Below, in pieces: positions 51,375 to 60,158 of a DNA stretch of 64,000 bases (position 1 is its first letter; each line of letters opens with the position of its first letter). Location: contig JAPZRK010000008.1 of assembly GCA_027531445.1 (NCBI GenBank), forward strand, positions 1-64,000, in the 5' to 3' direction. Made by a program: the position numbers and the translations under genes. The notes beneath the pieces are model-generated. The model did not search any database, was not told where the DNA came from, and saw only the letters and a program-made list of their open reading frames with translations. This DNA is from Leptospira sp. (lineage in GTDB: Bacteria > Spirochaetota > Leptospiria > Leptospirales > Leptospiraceae).

Positions 51375-51683
51375 ATGAGAATTTTATTTTTACTGAGTCT
51401 CCTTATATGTTTTCCATTGATGGCTGGACCTGTCGGTTCCGACTGCACATTCAAAGGGAAAAAATTGTCTGGCAAAGTTCAGATTGTGAATAGTTTTCCA
51501 GATTTTAAAGTGCAGGTGGTAAATTCTTTTCCAGATCTAAAGGTTGTTCAAGTTTCTTCCTTTCCCAGTGATTGTGGAAAATGGCAAATTGTAGATAGCT
51601 TTCCTGACTTTAAAGTTCAGATCGTAAATTCTTTCCCGGATTTTAAAATCCAGTATGTGAATAGTTTTCCCGGCGTTCCATAG
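51375..51683 (+). CDS. small secreted decapeptide-repeat protein
   Basis: 102 residues with a signal peptide (LFLLSLLICFPLMAG). From residue 34 to the end the chain is seven tandem units of about 10-12 residues with consensus VQ(I/V)VNSFPD(F/L)K, the middle one longer and containing SDCGKW. A second Cys (DCTFKG) precedes the repeats, so one disulfide is possible. Alternating hydrophobics suggest a small beta-solenoid or sheet. GAGG lies 4 nt before the ATG. I recall similar SFPD-repeat proteins in other bacteria but know no function. Confidence 0.82.
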   Translation: MRILFLLSLLICFPLMAGPVGSDCTFKGKKLSGKVQIVNSFPDFKVQVVNSFPDLKVVQVSSFPSDCGKWQIVDSFPDFKVQIVNSFPDFKIQYVNSFPGVP

Positions 51684-51744
51684 ATAAGTAAGGATACTCT
51701 AGGATTAGGTGACTTAGTATATAGCGTACTACGTCAGGTGGGAT

Positions 51745-52206
51745 TCACATTCCAAAATAGAGTTTACTAAAGATTGCAAATATCATTACCATGAGTACGC
51801 CTTGCATCCATGTAAAAATACGAAAACGATCCTCGATGGATTGAAATCGGATCGAAACTGCTTCAAACTTGGAGTCCATCTCTGATTTAAAAGCTAAAAA
51901 TCTAGCATCCATTTTTGATTCTAATGCTTCGAATTTAGCATCCATCTTTGATTCTAATGCTTCAAACTTAGAATCCATTTTTGTTTCCAAAGCTTCAAAT
52001 CGGGCGTCCATCGTTACGCGCAAATTTTCTAAGCGTTCGCTGGTCTTGAATTGTTCTTGTTGGATGGGCATAAGAACTTCCTTCTCCCATTTTAGAGGAG
52101 GAAATGGCCCTTTGGCAACAAACTTTTTTTCCATTTCGGATTCAATCTCGTAGGCGATTTCTAAAGGAATATTTGCCTTTTTCAATGTCTCAATAAGTGT
52201 ACTCAT
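51745..52206 (-). CDS. coiled-coil protein with 11-residue repeats and C-terminal anchor
   Basis: 153 residues. Five consecutive 11-mers of type MD(A/S)(K/R)FEALE(S/T)K span about residues 66-120, giving a long coiled coil. A C-terminal membrane helix (GVLMVMIFAIFSKLYF) anchors it. The N-terminus is helical. The layout resembles spirochaetal Bdr proteins and DUF1640-like coiled coils. The 33-nt DNA repeats that encode it could recombine and alter length. Confidence 0.8.
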   Translation of the reverse strand: MSTLIETLKKANIPLEIAYEIESEMEKKFVAKGPFPPLKWEKEVLMPIQQEQFKTSERLENLRVTMDARFEALETKMDSKFEALESKMDAKFEALESKMDARFLAFKSEMDSKFEAVSIRFQSIEDRFRIFTWMQGVLMVMIFAIFSKLYFGM

Positions 52207-52343
52207 TCTTTCTCCTGGTGCTACAGAGGAAGGTTGAATCTAAACGAGTTTGTACCTGAGTTTTTAATTTTTTTAAAAAAATTGACACTGCTCTCGATAA
52301 TAAAGATTCTCCGTTAACTTAAAAAGGTCAAAGGAAAGTTAGT

Positions 52344-52754
52344 ATGTGGAAATCATCAATAATATGTATTGTGCTCCTATTTGTAATGAATTGTCATCAC
52401 AATAGGGTCACATTGAATCGAGAAGCAAAACCCGGGAAAACTGTCGAAAAAACATTTAGTTTTTTTATTGTGGGATTATTGCAAAACCGCGCTATTGAAT
52501 ATTCTGAATTATGTGAAAATGAGAAAATTTATCAGCTCCATTATTACAGGACTTTTGTTGATTTCTTATTGCACTTAGTAACGCTCAGCATCTACTCTCC
52601 AAAAACATTAGAAGTAACATGTGAAGCATCAAATAACACACTTAATTACGATAAGGACGAAAAGAGAATCTCTGTGAGTTCACTTAAAGAGATAGTAGAA
52701 TCGGATGATCAGATTCGACAACTCATCGTAAAACAAAACATAGCGAGATTCTAA
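52344..52754 (+). CDS. Bor-family lipoprotein
   Basis: 136 residues. The lipoprotein signal ends in FVMNCHH (Cys17). The mature part follows lambda Bor closely in pattern: TFSFFIVGLLQ (Bor HHFFVSGIGQ), a Cys after the helix (ELCENE), then YRTFVDFLLHLVTLSIYSPKTLEVTC (Bor QTFVNGLLGFITLGIYTPLEARVYC). Bor and Iss are surface lipoproteins linked to serum resistance in E. coli; a like role here is only inference. AGGA is 9 nt before the ATG. A damaged paralogue follows. Confidence 0.8.
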   Translation: MWKSSIICIVLLFVMNCHHNRVTLNREAKPGKTVEKTFSFFIVGLLQNRAIEYSELCENEKIYQLHYYRTFVDFLLHLVTLSIYSPKTLEVTCEASNNTLNYDKDEKRISVSSLKEIVESDDQIRQLIVKQNIARF

Positions 52755-52755
52755 T

Positions 52756-53132
52756 ATGAAGAAAATTAATTTTGTAGTATTTTTCATTCTGATTACCCTT
52801 AATTGCCATTCACTTGTGATTCATAAAAAGGGTTTACCTTCGATCGATCCACCAAGAACAGGGGGATGATAGTTATAAGTCTTACTTTTTCGGCCTAATC
52901 GACAGCAATGCGAGTGTGGGAGGAACTCTTCTATATTTCACCACTCGTCATTACGTGGCAAACGAACCAATACTGGTGCAATCCCGATGCTCCTGCAGCA
53001 GTGGCACCTGTAGAGAAAAAAAGAAGTAAAGTAGATCGCTCAGTATTCTTAACCTACTACTATTGGGTTGATTCAAAAGAGAGTTATTCTCTCTTTGAAT
53101 TGCCCAATTTGGTCTCACTTTCCCTTTCTTAA
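52756..53132 (+). pseudogene. frameshifted Bor-like lipoprotein paralogue
   Basis: ATG 52756 opens a lipoprotein start (NFVVFFILITLNCHS, Cys17), 1 nt after the intact Bor-like gene. The frame stops at TGA 52867 after a GGGGG run (52861-52865). Dropping one G continues as DDSYKSYFFGLIDSNAS. Around 52905-52910 the reading must shift again to give VWEELFYISPLVITWQ and NQYWCNPDAP, which continue to a stop at 53132. The stitched product of about 125 residues has the size and layout of the neighbour. Sequencing error is possible. Confidence 0.58.
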
Positions 53133-53735
53133 CCCGAGTAACAAAGGGGTGATACTCATTGCCCCTTTCAATTCGTTTCTTGAAGACTCATCTTCAAAGT
53201 TTTCACTCATCGTATAACAGCTATTTTTCATCACTCGGTCTTTGATCCACCACTGGTGAACGGCTGCACTCCGCTTCTCAAATGGCTTTGAATCTTGAGT
53301 ATGGTATTCTTCATTCCACTCTCTTGGAAGTTCTCTACTTTTTAATTCATAGCCAAGTGCAGAAACAAAATTGTCCACAGCATAATACAATAATTGGTCA
53401 ATTCGAATACAGCCATGTTTTGAATGTGCTATAAATTGTTTGATGGCGATGTCTAAAGCTGGGCGATTTAATTTTGTTCCATTTAAAAAATTATAATTTT
53501 GGATGGCACCAGGACATGTAGCAAATGGAGTGCGACGTTCTTCTATCTCGCAATCAACGATCACTTGTTTTGAGAGATCGATTTCGAGAAGCAAACTGAT
53601 GTCGTGATATCGATCATAGATTTTGGACTCGATGATCGCCTTCGCTGGTTTTTTATCAAAGAACCACCAAAAAGACACGCTCATATTTCTTTCCAAACCT
53701 ACTGGAACATTTTGTATTTTATTTCGGATCGACAT
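53115..53735 (-). CDS. DUF2889-like protein
   Basis: 206 residues, no signal peptide. The N-terminal half is strand-rich (NMSVSFWWFFDKK, DISLLLEIDLSKQVIVDCEI). TPFATCPGAIQNYNFLNG and HGCIRIDQLLYYAVD fit the DUF2889 signature, in which a Gly-Cys-x-x-h-x-x-LL motif is conserved. The start overlaps the 3' end of the LtaS-like gene by 17 nt. The 3' end overlaps the pseudogene. Function unknown. Confidence 0.72.
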   Translation of the reverse strand: MSIRNKIQNVPVGLERNMSVSFWWFFDKKPAKAIIESKIYDRYHDISLLLEIDLSKQVIVDCEIEERRTPFATCPGAIQNYNFLNGTKLNRPALDIAIKQFIAHSKHGCIRIDQLLYYAVDNFVSALGYELKSRELPREWNEEYHTQDSKPFEKRSAAVHQWWIKDRVMKNSCYTMSENFEDESSRNELKGAMSITPLLLGLRKGK

Positions 53736-55713
53736 TATTTTTTTCTCCAGGATAGATTTTATTCTGATTCATTAAATCGATGGATAGATTGAAGAATGCT
53801 TGGCCTTTTTGAAGTGATGTTGCACAACGCAAACGATCCTGTGCACACTCAAGATTCTCTCCGTAAGGTGGCCTTGATGTAAAATGTAAACTCTTGTCAC
53901 CATCTACCCATTGATAAACAAATTGATTTTCTTCAATCCATCCATAGGCGGCTCCATAAGCAAAATAAGCCCGACCTCTAGGTAAATTTTGTGAAAGTAG
54001 ATTTCTTCCCATAGCAGAGAATGTTGTTTCTTTTCCGACTAAACCAAGTATGGTGGGAAGTACATCTAATTGGGAAGAAATCGTTGAGTCCATTTTTGGT
54101 TTAATTCTTTTGGGAGAGTAGATTAAAAAAGGAACATTCCTATCTTCGTAATATGATAGAAAACGATGGTGGGTGTGGTCTGCCACGAAAACGAATATTG
54201 TATCATCAAAGTATGGCTCTTTTTCTATTTTTTTTATAAATTCAGACAGAGCCCAGTCCGCATAATGATAAGTATTCAAATAATCAAAGTCTTGAACCGA
54301 AGGGTCAAAAATTTCAAATTTTGGATTAGGAACTTTATAAGGATAGTGTGTCGTCATGGTTAGAGCAGTACCCAAAAATGGTTTTTTGTTTTCGTACGAT
54401 TTGTTCATTTCCTCATGTAAGATATCGAAAATGACTTCATCATCAAAGCCCCATGCACCAATATTATACTTTCCGCGTTTTGTAATTTCCTTTTTTCCTA
54501 TCAGATTTTGAAATCCCCAGTGTGGCAAAATTTTCCCTAGGTTATCAAATGAAAGATCATCTCCCGTGATGAAAATTGTATCATATCCCCATTTTTCAAA
54601 TATGTTTCCCATTCCAGAAAAATTTCCCAAAATTTGATGGGATCTTACCGCTGTTAATCCTGGTCTATCAGGTATTCCTGTAATAATCGACATCAGTCCG
54701 TTAGATGTTCGACCTCCATTGGCATAAAAATTCTTGAAACTATGCCCTTTTTTTGCGATTCGATTGTAATTGGGAGTAAGTTCTTTTCCATTTACCATTC
54801 CATCAGAAATGGGCCATACAAACTTACCCGTCCAAGATTCTTGGAAGATCAAAACGATATTTGGAACATTGCTTGTGTTAGTTTCGATTTGTTTTCGAAG
54901 TAAAGGATAGTCTTCCGAATTCAAAAAAACTGCATTGGAATACGAAATCTCTTCTTGAACGATTTTGATGGCTAAATCCTTTTCCATCCGAAGGGCATTG
55001 GGTATGGATTGGCTTTTTAAGTCCATAATCGTTGTATAGATACCGTTTAATGCAATATTATTGATCGTTGTATCGTCGCTTACAATTGCATTGCTTGCTC
55101 GCAAGGGAGATTGTTGGACGCCACCTCGGATGAATACAATGATAAAGATGCTTCCAAGTAATAATCGTAAGATACTAGAAACCAAAGATCCTCGATCCTT
55201 CAAATTGAAAATTTGATATCTAAGGAAAAGATAGAACAAAGTTCCCAACATACCGATCAATAAAAGAAAAATCGAAACAATCACAAACGGTTGTTCTATA
55301 AAACTGGAACGAACCAACATGGGGAGATCTGCAAAAAAAATGATAGCTTCATATCCTATGTGTTTATTGGCATTTTCGTAATACAGCAGATCGCCCGCTA
55401 GGTGTCCAATCGACCAGATAAACAAAAGTAGTGGATAGAATGACCATAATACTCGGTAAAAAGTAAACCGATTCAAAATACTAATTGCGGAAAGTAGATA
55501 ACCGAAGCCAAGGAGCATCGCCGATGTTGCCAAATCAAACTGAAGACCAATCGCAAATGTCTGTAAGATGGAAAGCCAATCAAACGTTTCGAGTCTGTAG
55601 GAATAGATTGTGAGAAACAAAACACGAGCCAAAAAGAAAAGGCACAAGTATCCAGTGAGATAAACAAGGTAGAGTTTGTCAGATAAGGATAGCAAGTACG
55701 TGATACGTTTCAT
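53719..55713 (-). CDS. LtaS/sulfatase-family phosphoglycerol-type transferase
   Basis: 664 residues. Five membrane helices (1-200) lead to an extracytoplasmic sulfatase fold. Glu292 (IFQESWTG) and the catalytic Thr336 (GGRTSNGLM) match the LtaS metal/nucleophile pattern, and FVADHTHHR and FITGDDLSF give the later metal ligands. In diderms such enzymes add phosphoglycerol or phosphoethanolamine to glycans or lipids rather than make LTA; the substrate here is unknown. The DUF2889 gene overlaps its end. Confidence 0.87.
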   Translation of the reverse strand: MKRITYLLSLSDKLYLVYLTGYLCLFFLARVLFLTIYSYRLETFDWLSILQTFAIGLQFDLATSAMLLGFGYLLSAISILNRFTFYRVLWSFYPLLLFIWSIGHLAGDLLYYENANKHIGYEAIIFFADLPMLVRSSFIEQPFVIVSIFLLLIGMLGTLFYLFLRYQIFNLKDRGSLVSSILRLLLGSIFIIVFIRGGVQQSPLRASNAIVSDDTTINNIALNGIYTTIMDLKSQSIPNALRMEKDLAIKIVQEEISYSNAVFLNSEDYPLLRKQIETNTSNVPNIVLIFQESWTGKFVWPISDGMVNGKELTPNYNRIAKKGHSFKNFYANGGRTSNGLMSIITGIPDRPGLTAVRSHQILGNFSGMGNIFEKWGYDTIFITGDDLSFDNLGKILPHWGFQNLIGKKEITKRGKYNIGAWGFDDEVIFDILHEEMNKSYENKKPFLGTALTMTTHYPYKVPNPKFEIFDPSVQDFDYLNTYHYADWALSEFIKKIEKEPYFDDTIFVFVADHTHHRFLSYYEDRNVPFLIYSPKRIKPKMDSTISSQLDVLPTILGLVGKETTFSAMGRNLLSQNLPRGRAYFAYGAAYGWIEENQFVYQWVDGDKSLHFTSRPPYGENLECAQDRLRCATSLQKGQAFFNLSIDLMNQNKIYPGEKNNVDPK

Positions 55714-55805
55714 CCCTTTCCATCAGATTCCATTTTTTCGTACGGTCAACTCGCTTCCAATCGGAGTTGATTTATTTATAGTTCTCAAATAGCTTGATTG
55801 AATCC

Positions 55806-57266
55806 ATGCACTCAATCAAAAAAATATTAATCGCCAACCGCGGAGAAATCGCAGTGCGAGTGATTCTCACAGCAAAAAGGTTAGGTATCAAAACTGTAGC
55901 CGTGTATTCCGAAGCGGATAAAAATAGTCTTTATGTTGGACTTGCTGATGAATCGTTCTTTATTGGAAGTTCCGAACCACATTTATCCTATCTCAATCAA
56001 GATGCAATATTAAATGCTATCTCAGTTACGGGAGCGGATGCAGTCCATCCAGGTTATGGCTTTTTATCAGAAAACGCGGATTTTGCGGACAAATTACAAA
56101 ACCTAGGCATCATTTTTTTAGGTCCCAAACCGGATTCCATTCGTGCCATGGGAGACAAGATCGGATCACGATTGTTAGTCTCTCAGTTCTCTGTGCCTGT
56201 AGTTCCAGGTTATGAAGGAGAAGACCAGAGCATGGAAAGATTTAAGCTTGAGGCCATGAAGATTGGATTTCCGATTATGGCAAAGGCAAGCGCGGGCGGA
56301 GGCGGAAAAGGTATGCGGCGCATTGAATCGATCGATACTTTGGAAGAATGTATTTTATCGGCAAAACGTGAGGCGATCTCCTCTTTTGGAGACGATCGGA
56401 TTCTTTTGGAAAAATACATTACAAATCCAAGACATGTTGAATTTCAAATTTTTGGAGATTCCTTTGGTAATGTGATTCATTTGCATGAAAGGGATTGTTC
56501 CTTACAAAGGCGCCACCAAAAAGTTGTAGAAGAAAGTCCTGCTCCCCATTTCCCAAGTGAACTCAAACAAAAAATGTCATCTGCGGCCGTACAGGCCGCA
56601 AAAGCCGTTTCCTATATGGGAGCTGGAACCGTTGAATTTATATTAGGTGAGTCTGGAGAGTTTTATTTTTTGGAAATGAATACTCGACTCCAAGTGGAGC
56701 ATCCAATTACAGAGATGACGACAGGTCTCGACTTGGTCGAACTTCAGATTCGTGTTGCAGAAGGAGGCCACTTACCAGAGATACCACCTCAAGTCGGTCA
56801 TGCGATCGAAGTCAGAGTCTATGCGGAGGATCCTTCCAATCACTTCTTGCCATCGATTGGAAAGATTCATGCGATTTCATTTCCGGAAGGAGATGGAATT
56901 AGAATCGATAGAGGTGTCCAAAGCGGTTCCGAAATCACAATTTATTACGACCCTATGATCGCAAAAATCATTGTATGGGCAGAAACGAGAGAAAAAGCAA
57001 TAGAAAAAATGATCTATGCGTTAGACGAAACAATTGTATTTGGACCGATTTCTAATATTAGTTTCTTAAAAGCGCTTGTCGACTCAGATGGCTTTAGAAA
57101 AGGTCAGGTTTCGACTCATTTTATTGCTGAGCATGAATCTCAATTGAATTTGAAAGCCAACTCACTGCACACAAGACTGGCGTTAGCTGGCATTGCAAGT
57201 TCCATTACAAACGAATTGGATCCGTGGGAAAAGCTGAATCGTAAAGGACATCAATATGCACCATAG
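55806..57266 (+). CDS. biotin carboxylase subunit of an acyl-CoA carboxylase
   Basis: About 486 residues. KKILIANRGEIAVRVI opens the biotin-carboxylase domain. ATP-grasp motifs ASAGGGGKGMR and EMNTRLQVEHPITE, and the carboxylation site RDCSLQRRHQKVVEE, are intact. ATG 55806 is used; the longer TTG start adds four residues. Length matches AccC, but the next gene is a BCCP carrying an extra N-terminal domain, so together they equal the alpha subunit of methylcrotonyl- or propionyl-CoA carboxylase. They overlap by 11 nt. Confidence 0.92.
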   Translation: MHSIKKILIANRGEIAVRVILTAKRLGIKTVAVYSEADKNSLYVGLADESFFIGSSEPHLSYLNQDAILNAISVTGADAVHPGYGFLSENADFADKLQNLGIIFLGPKPDSIRAMGDKIGSRLLVSQFSVPVVPGYEGEDQSMERFKLEAMKIGFPIMAKASAGGGGKGMRRIESIDTLEECILSAKREAISSFGDDRILLEKYITNPRHVEFQIFGDSFGNVIHLHERDCSLQRRHQKVVEESPAPHFPSELKQKMSSAAVQAAKAVSYMGAGTVEFILGESGEFYFLEMNTRLQVEHPITEMTTGLDLVELQIRVAEGGHLPEIPPQVGHAIEVRVYAEDPSNHFLPSIGKIHAISFPEGDGIRIDRGVQSGSEITIYYDPMIAKIIVWAETREKAIEKMIYALDETIVFGPISNISFLKALVDSDGFRKGQVSTHFIAEHESQLNLKANSLHTRLALAGIASSITNELDPWEKLNRKGHQYAP

Positions 57267-57762
57267 ATTTGAAACATCAGTAGGTGATTTTACTGTTTTT
57301 GTTTCTGAATCCTACCTTCGTGTGGCGGATGGGAAATCGAATCATTTTGTTTCATTGCCTGGAGTGGAAGCAGTATTGGATAAAGAACCATTTTCGGGTG
57401 AGATTCATTTTGAGGATGGAAGTCGTCTGACATACTTACAGGTAAGATCAGAGATCTTTTTGCATTTTCGAGGTGAGACATGGTCTTTCCGAAGGACAGA
57501 ACGTAAAATATCTGCTCCCGAGTCCGCGATTCCTGAAGTGAGAAGCCCGATGCCTGGCAAAATCATTCAAATGTATGCAGAGGTAGGCAAACGATTTGAA
57601 TTGGGGGAAACGATTCTTATCATGGAAGCTATGAAAATGGAAAATGCGATCAAAGCCCCATTCCATTGCAAAATAAGGGAAATCCTTCATAAGGTAGGAG
57701 AAATTGTGCAACAAGATGAATCAATTGTCATATTGGACAAAATTAGTGCAGAAATAACATAA
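57256..57762 (+). CDS. biotin carboxyl carrier subunit
   Basis: 168 residues. The C-terminal 75 residues are a biotinyl domain with the lipoyl-like fold; biotin is attached to Lys127 in MEAMKMEN. Residues 1-90 form a small beta-rich region like the BT linker found between biotin carboxylase and BCCP in fused acyl-CoA carboxylase alpha subunits. This supports a split alpha chain. The likely beta partner is the carboxyltransferase at 6464-8065. Confidence 0.9.
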   Translation: MHHRFETSVGDFTVFVSESYLRVADGKSNHFVSLPGVEAVLDKEPFSGEIHFEDGSRLTYLQVRSEIFLHFRGETWSFRRTERKISAPESAIPEVRSPMPGKIIQMYAEVGKRFELGETILIMEAMKMENAIKAPFHCKIREILHKVGEIVQQDESIVILDKISAEIT

Positions 57763-57780
57763 ATAATCAAAATTATTTGA

Positions 57781-57815
57781 CACCGACGGTGAAAATAAGA
57801 AAGCTTGGCAAGCTT
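57781..57815. promoter_or_regulatory. two adjacent palindromes before the Omp85-type gene
   Basis: CACCGACGGTG (57781-57791) and AAGCTTGGCAAGCTT (57801-57815) are perfect inverted repeats, 10 nt apart. TTGACA (57777-57782) overlaps the first. They lie 20-54 nt before the ATG and look like operator sites, but no convincing -10 is visible. Confidence 0.4.
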
Positions 57816-57834
57816 CTTTTAGCATAGGTGGACG

Positions 57835-59331
57835 ATGCATTTAAATCTTTTTAGAAGTATTCTAATACTACTTCTTTTCTCTAACCTAGCCCTGTTTGCG
57901 CAAGCCCGGGCTCCCCGTACTGATCTTCCTTTCGAAATCGATGAGAAGAAAAGGATGTCTGAAAAGGACGTCGAAAAGAAAAAAGAGGGAGGATATTTTA
58001 CTGGTCTCCCTTTGATTAACTCAGACCCGAACGTAGGGATTGGCTACGGTGCTCGTGTTATTTATCTTTATAATGGGGATCGTAAGAACCCATTGTTTGA
58101 ATACACCCCTTATCGTTTCAGAGTTTTTGCTCAATATTTTAATACGACGAAAAATGCACCTTACCACTGGGCAAGCATTGATGCACCTTATGTCTTTGAT
58201 ACAAAGTGGAGACTTCGTGGTGATTTGATCTATTCAAGGAACCCAAACACTTTGTTTTTCGGCATCGGTGAAAACACCCTCCAACCACTTTCTTATCTTG
58301 AAAGAAACGACATTGCGGGCCGCCAAGTTCGAAATGCCACCTTTGCTGATTATGAAGAGAACCTTTCCTATCGTCGCCCTGGTGATGCAGGGATCGGTGA
58401 AGCTCCTTTTGTCACAAATTCACGTTACAATCGTTATGATATCGAAAGCCCAGAGTTCAGCGCATCAGGTGAGTATTCTTTCTTTGGTGGAACGGTTCGT
58501 ACTGTTACAGGGGTAAGACTTTCAAAACAAGTAGTCCGCACTTTTGATGGAAAGTCATATGATTCTAAGTTTGGTGCTTATGACCAGATAGGTGGCTTTC
58601 CATTAGGTCTTGTGGACGTTGATCGGGAATTGACCACACCACAAGGTGAAACTAGGCTGACTCGTGACAACAGAGATGGGAAGATTCTCGGCTTTAATGG
58701 TGGTTATACGAATAACCTCCGTGCCGGTATTGTTTATGATACGAGAGACTTTGAACCAGATCCGAATCGTGGTTTATTTTTAGAATACACTCACGAACGT
58801 TCCACAAAAGCCATTGGATCAAATTATGAATTCAATAAAAACATGGTATCTGGTCGTATCTTCATTAGCCCGGTTGATTATTTTACAAAAAAACCACCAG
58901 CTTTGCTTGAGAAGTTTGTACTAGCGGCTCGAGCGGCTATGGTTCAAACAAACGGAGACGCACCGTTCTATGAATTTAGAAATATGTGGGGAACGGAAAC
59001 CAACCAATCCGGTCTCGGTGGACGAACTACAATGCGTGGTTACAAACAAGATCGTTTCGTTGGTCAGACGATGGCATATGGAAACTTTGAAATTCGTTGG
59101 AAGTTTGCTTCGGTAGATATTTGGGGTCAGCACTTTGATTTTCAACTCGTTCCGTTCTATGACGTAGGTCGAGTATGGGATCGAACTTCAGCAGCAAATC
59201 TGATTGGATATAAACATTCTCGTGGTATCGGACTTCGTATCCCTTGGAACCAAGCAACGGTTATTTACTTTGATTATGCAAAGTCAGCGGAAGACTCACA
59301 GTTGTTTGTGAACTTCAATCACATCTTTTAG
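57835..59331 (+). CDS. Omp85/BamA-superfamily outer-membrane protein without POTRA domains
   Basis: 498 residues with a signal peptide (LILLLFSNLALFAQA). Directly after it come GLPLINSDPNVGIGYGARV and barrel strands. GLGGRTTMRGYKQDRF holds the RGY/VRGF motif of the lid loop of Omp85 proteins, and the end (IPWNQATVIYFDYAKS, LFVNFNHIF) is a typical closing strand. There is no room for POTRA repeats. Probably a surface-antigen-type barrel. GGTGG is 6 nt before the ATG. A DUF1566 lipoprotein follows after 12 nt. Confidence 0.83.
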   Translation: MHLNLFRSILILLLFSNLALFAQARAPRTDLPFEIDEKKRMSEKDVEKKKEGGYFTGLPLINSDPNVGIGYGARVIYLYNGDRKNPLFEYTPYRFRVFAQYFNTTKNAPYHWASIDAPYVFDTKWRLRGDLIYSRNPNTLFFGIGENTLQPLSYLERNDIAGRQVRNATFADYEENLSYRRPGDAGIGEAPFVTNSRYNRYDIESPEFSASGEYSFFGGTVRTVTGVRLSKQVVRTFDGKSYDSKFGAYDQIGGFPLGLVDVDRELTTPQGETRLTRDNRDGKILGFNGGYTNNLRAGIVYDTRDFEPDPNRGLFLEYTHERSTKAIGSNYEFNKNMVSGRIFISPVDYFTKKPPALLEKFVLAARAAMVQTNGDAPFYEFRNMWGTETNQSGLGGRTTMRGYKQDRFVGQTMAYGNFEIRWKFASVDIWGQHFDFQLVPFYDVGRVWDRTSAANLIGYKHSRGIGLRIPWNQATVIYFDYAKSAEDSQLFVNFNHIF

Positions 59332-59343
59332 GGATTCAAAAGT

Positions 59344-60021
59344 ATGAAAAAAAATATATACAATCCGATCATTCTAATCTCTCTTACACTTTTTCTTTTC
59401 AATTGTGAAGCAAAGCCCGTTGAAGAGAAGTTTGGCTTTACTGCCGATGAATTCAATGTTGCTCTGTTAGGTGTCGTTTCCAATGTAAATATGGTTGATA
59501 ACGGTGACGGGACAGTGAACGACGTCAATCTTCGTTTGCAATGGCAAAAGTGCTCTTTCGGTCAAGTTTTTCGAGTCGCTCAAAACGATTGCCAAGGTGC
59601 ATCGGCTGGGTCAGTGCTCAATCCACAAGACCCTTATCGTTATGGTGCAAGAACCGTTGCATACTGTGACTCCCGTACTCATGCTTGCAATCGAGTGGCA
59701 CCTCCACAAATCCTCATTCCTGTCTCAGAGATTGCAATCTCTGGATCAAGCGAGGCATATAATGCCTGCAATGCGTTGGGAAATGGTTACCGTGTTCCTT
59801 CTCCTTATGAATTGCAAAGACTGACGGTTACTGGAAGGAATGCAGTTCTCGCCCGATTTCCCAATACTGTTGAGGGAGATTATTGGTCGGTATTATCTGA
59901 AGTAACGGACTTTCCTGGAGAAACGGCTATCACCATTTCCTTTGATAGACAGTCCTTTGGGGTAGAAAAAAAGACGATCAAAACAGACCGAAACTACCTT
60001 CGTTGTGTGAGAAATTACTAA
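59344..60021 (+). CDS. DUF1566-like lipoprotein
   Basis: 225 residues. The signal IILISLTLFLFNCEAK gives lipid Cys20. MVDNGDGTVND-NLRLQWQKCSFGQ and, later, NALGNGYRVPSPYELQRL and GDYWSVLSEV fit the DUF1566/Lcl-type C-type-lectin-like fold common in spirochaete lipoproteins. Eight Cys in the mature part could form disulfides. It is co-transcribed with the barrel gene; the two may interact at the outer membrane. Confidence 0.82.
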   Translation: MKKNIYNPIILISLTLFLFNCEAKPVEEKFGFTADEFNVALLGVVSNVNMVDNGDGTVNDVNLRLQWQKCSFGQVFRVAQNDCQGASAGSVLNPQDPYRYGARTVAYCDSRTHACNRVAPPQILIPVSEIAISGSSEAYNACNALGNGYRVPSPYELQRLTVTGRNAVLARFPNTVEGDYWSVLSEVTDFPGETAITISFDRQSFGVEKKTIKTDRNYLRCVRNY

Positions 60022-60050
60022 AAAGATACTTTTTTCGATCAAATTCTCCT

Positions 60051-60098
60051 TTTTCCTAACTTTCACCGCCGAAAGTTAGGAAAATCTCTCCTTTTTTT
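60051..60098 (+). terminator. strong hairpin terminator
   Basis: A perfect 14-bp stem, TTTTCCTAACTTTC (60051-60064) with GAAAGTTAGGAAAA (60071-60084), loop ACCGCC. A T-run sits at 60092-60098, 7 nt beyond the stem. It separates the lipoprotein gene from the next gene. Confidence 0.8.
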
Positions 60099-60158
60099 AA
60101 AAAATTAATCATCTAATTTGTAGATTTGTCGAAGTACCCATTAGGAAACTTCCAGAAG

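Noticed and set aside
52908..53132. A separate 74-residue gene starting at ATG 52908
   Set aside because: No ribosome-binding site, and its C-terminal part reads as the end of the frameshifted Bor-like lipoprotein upstream.
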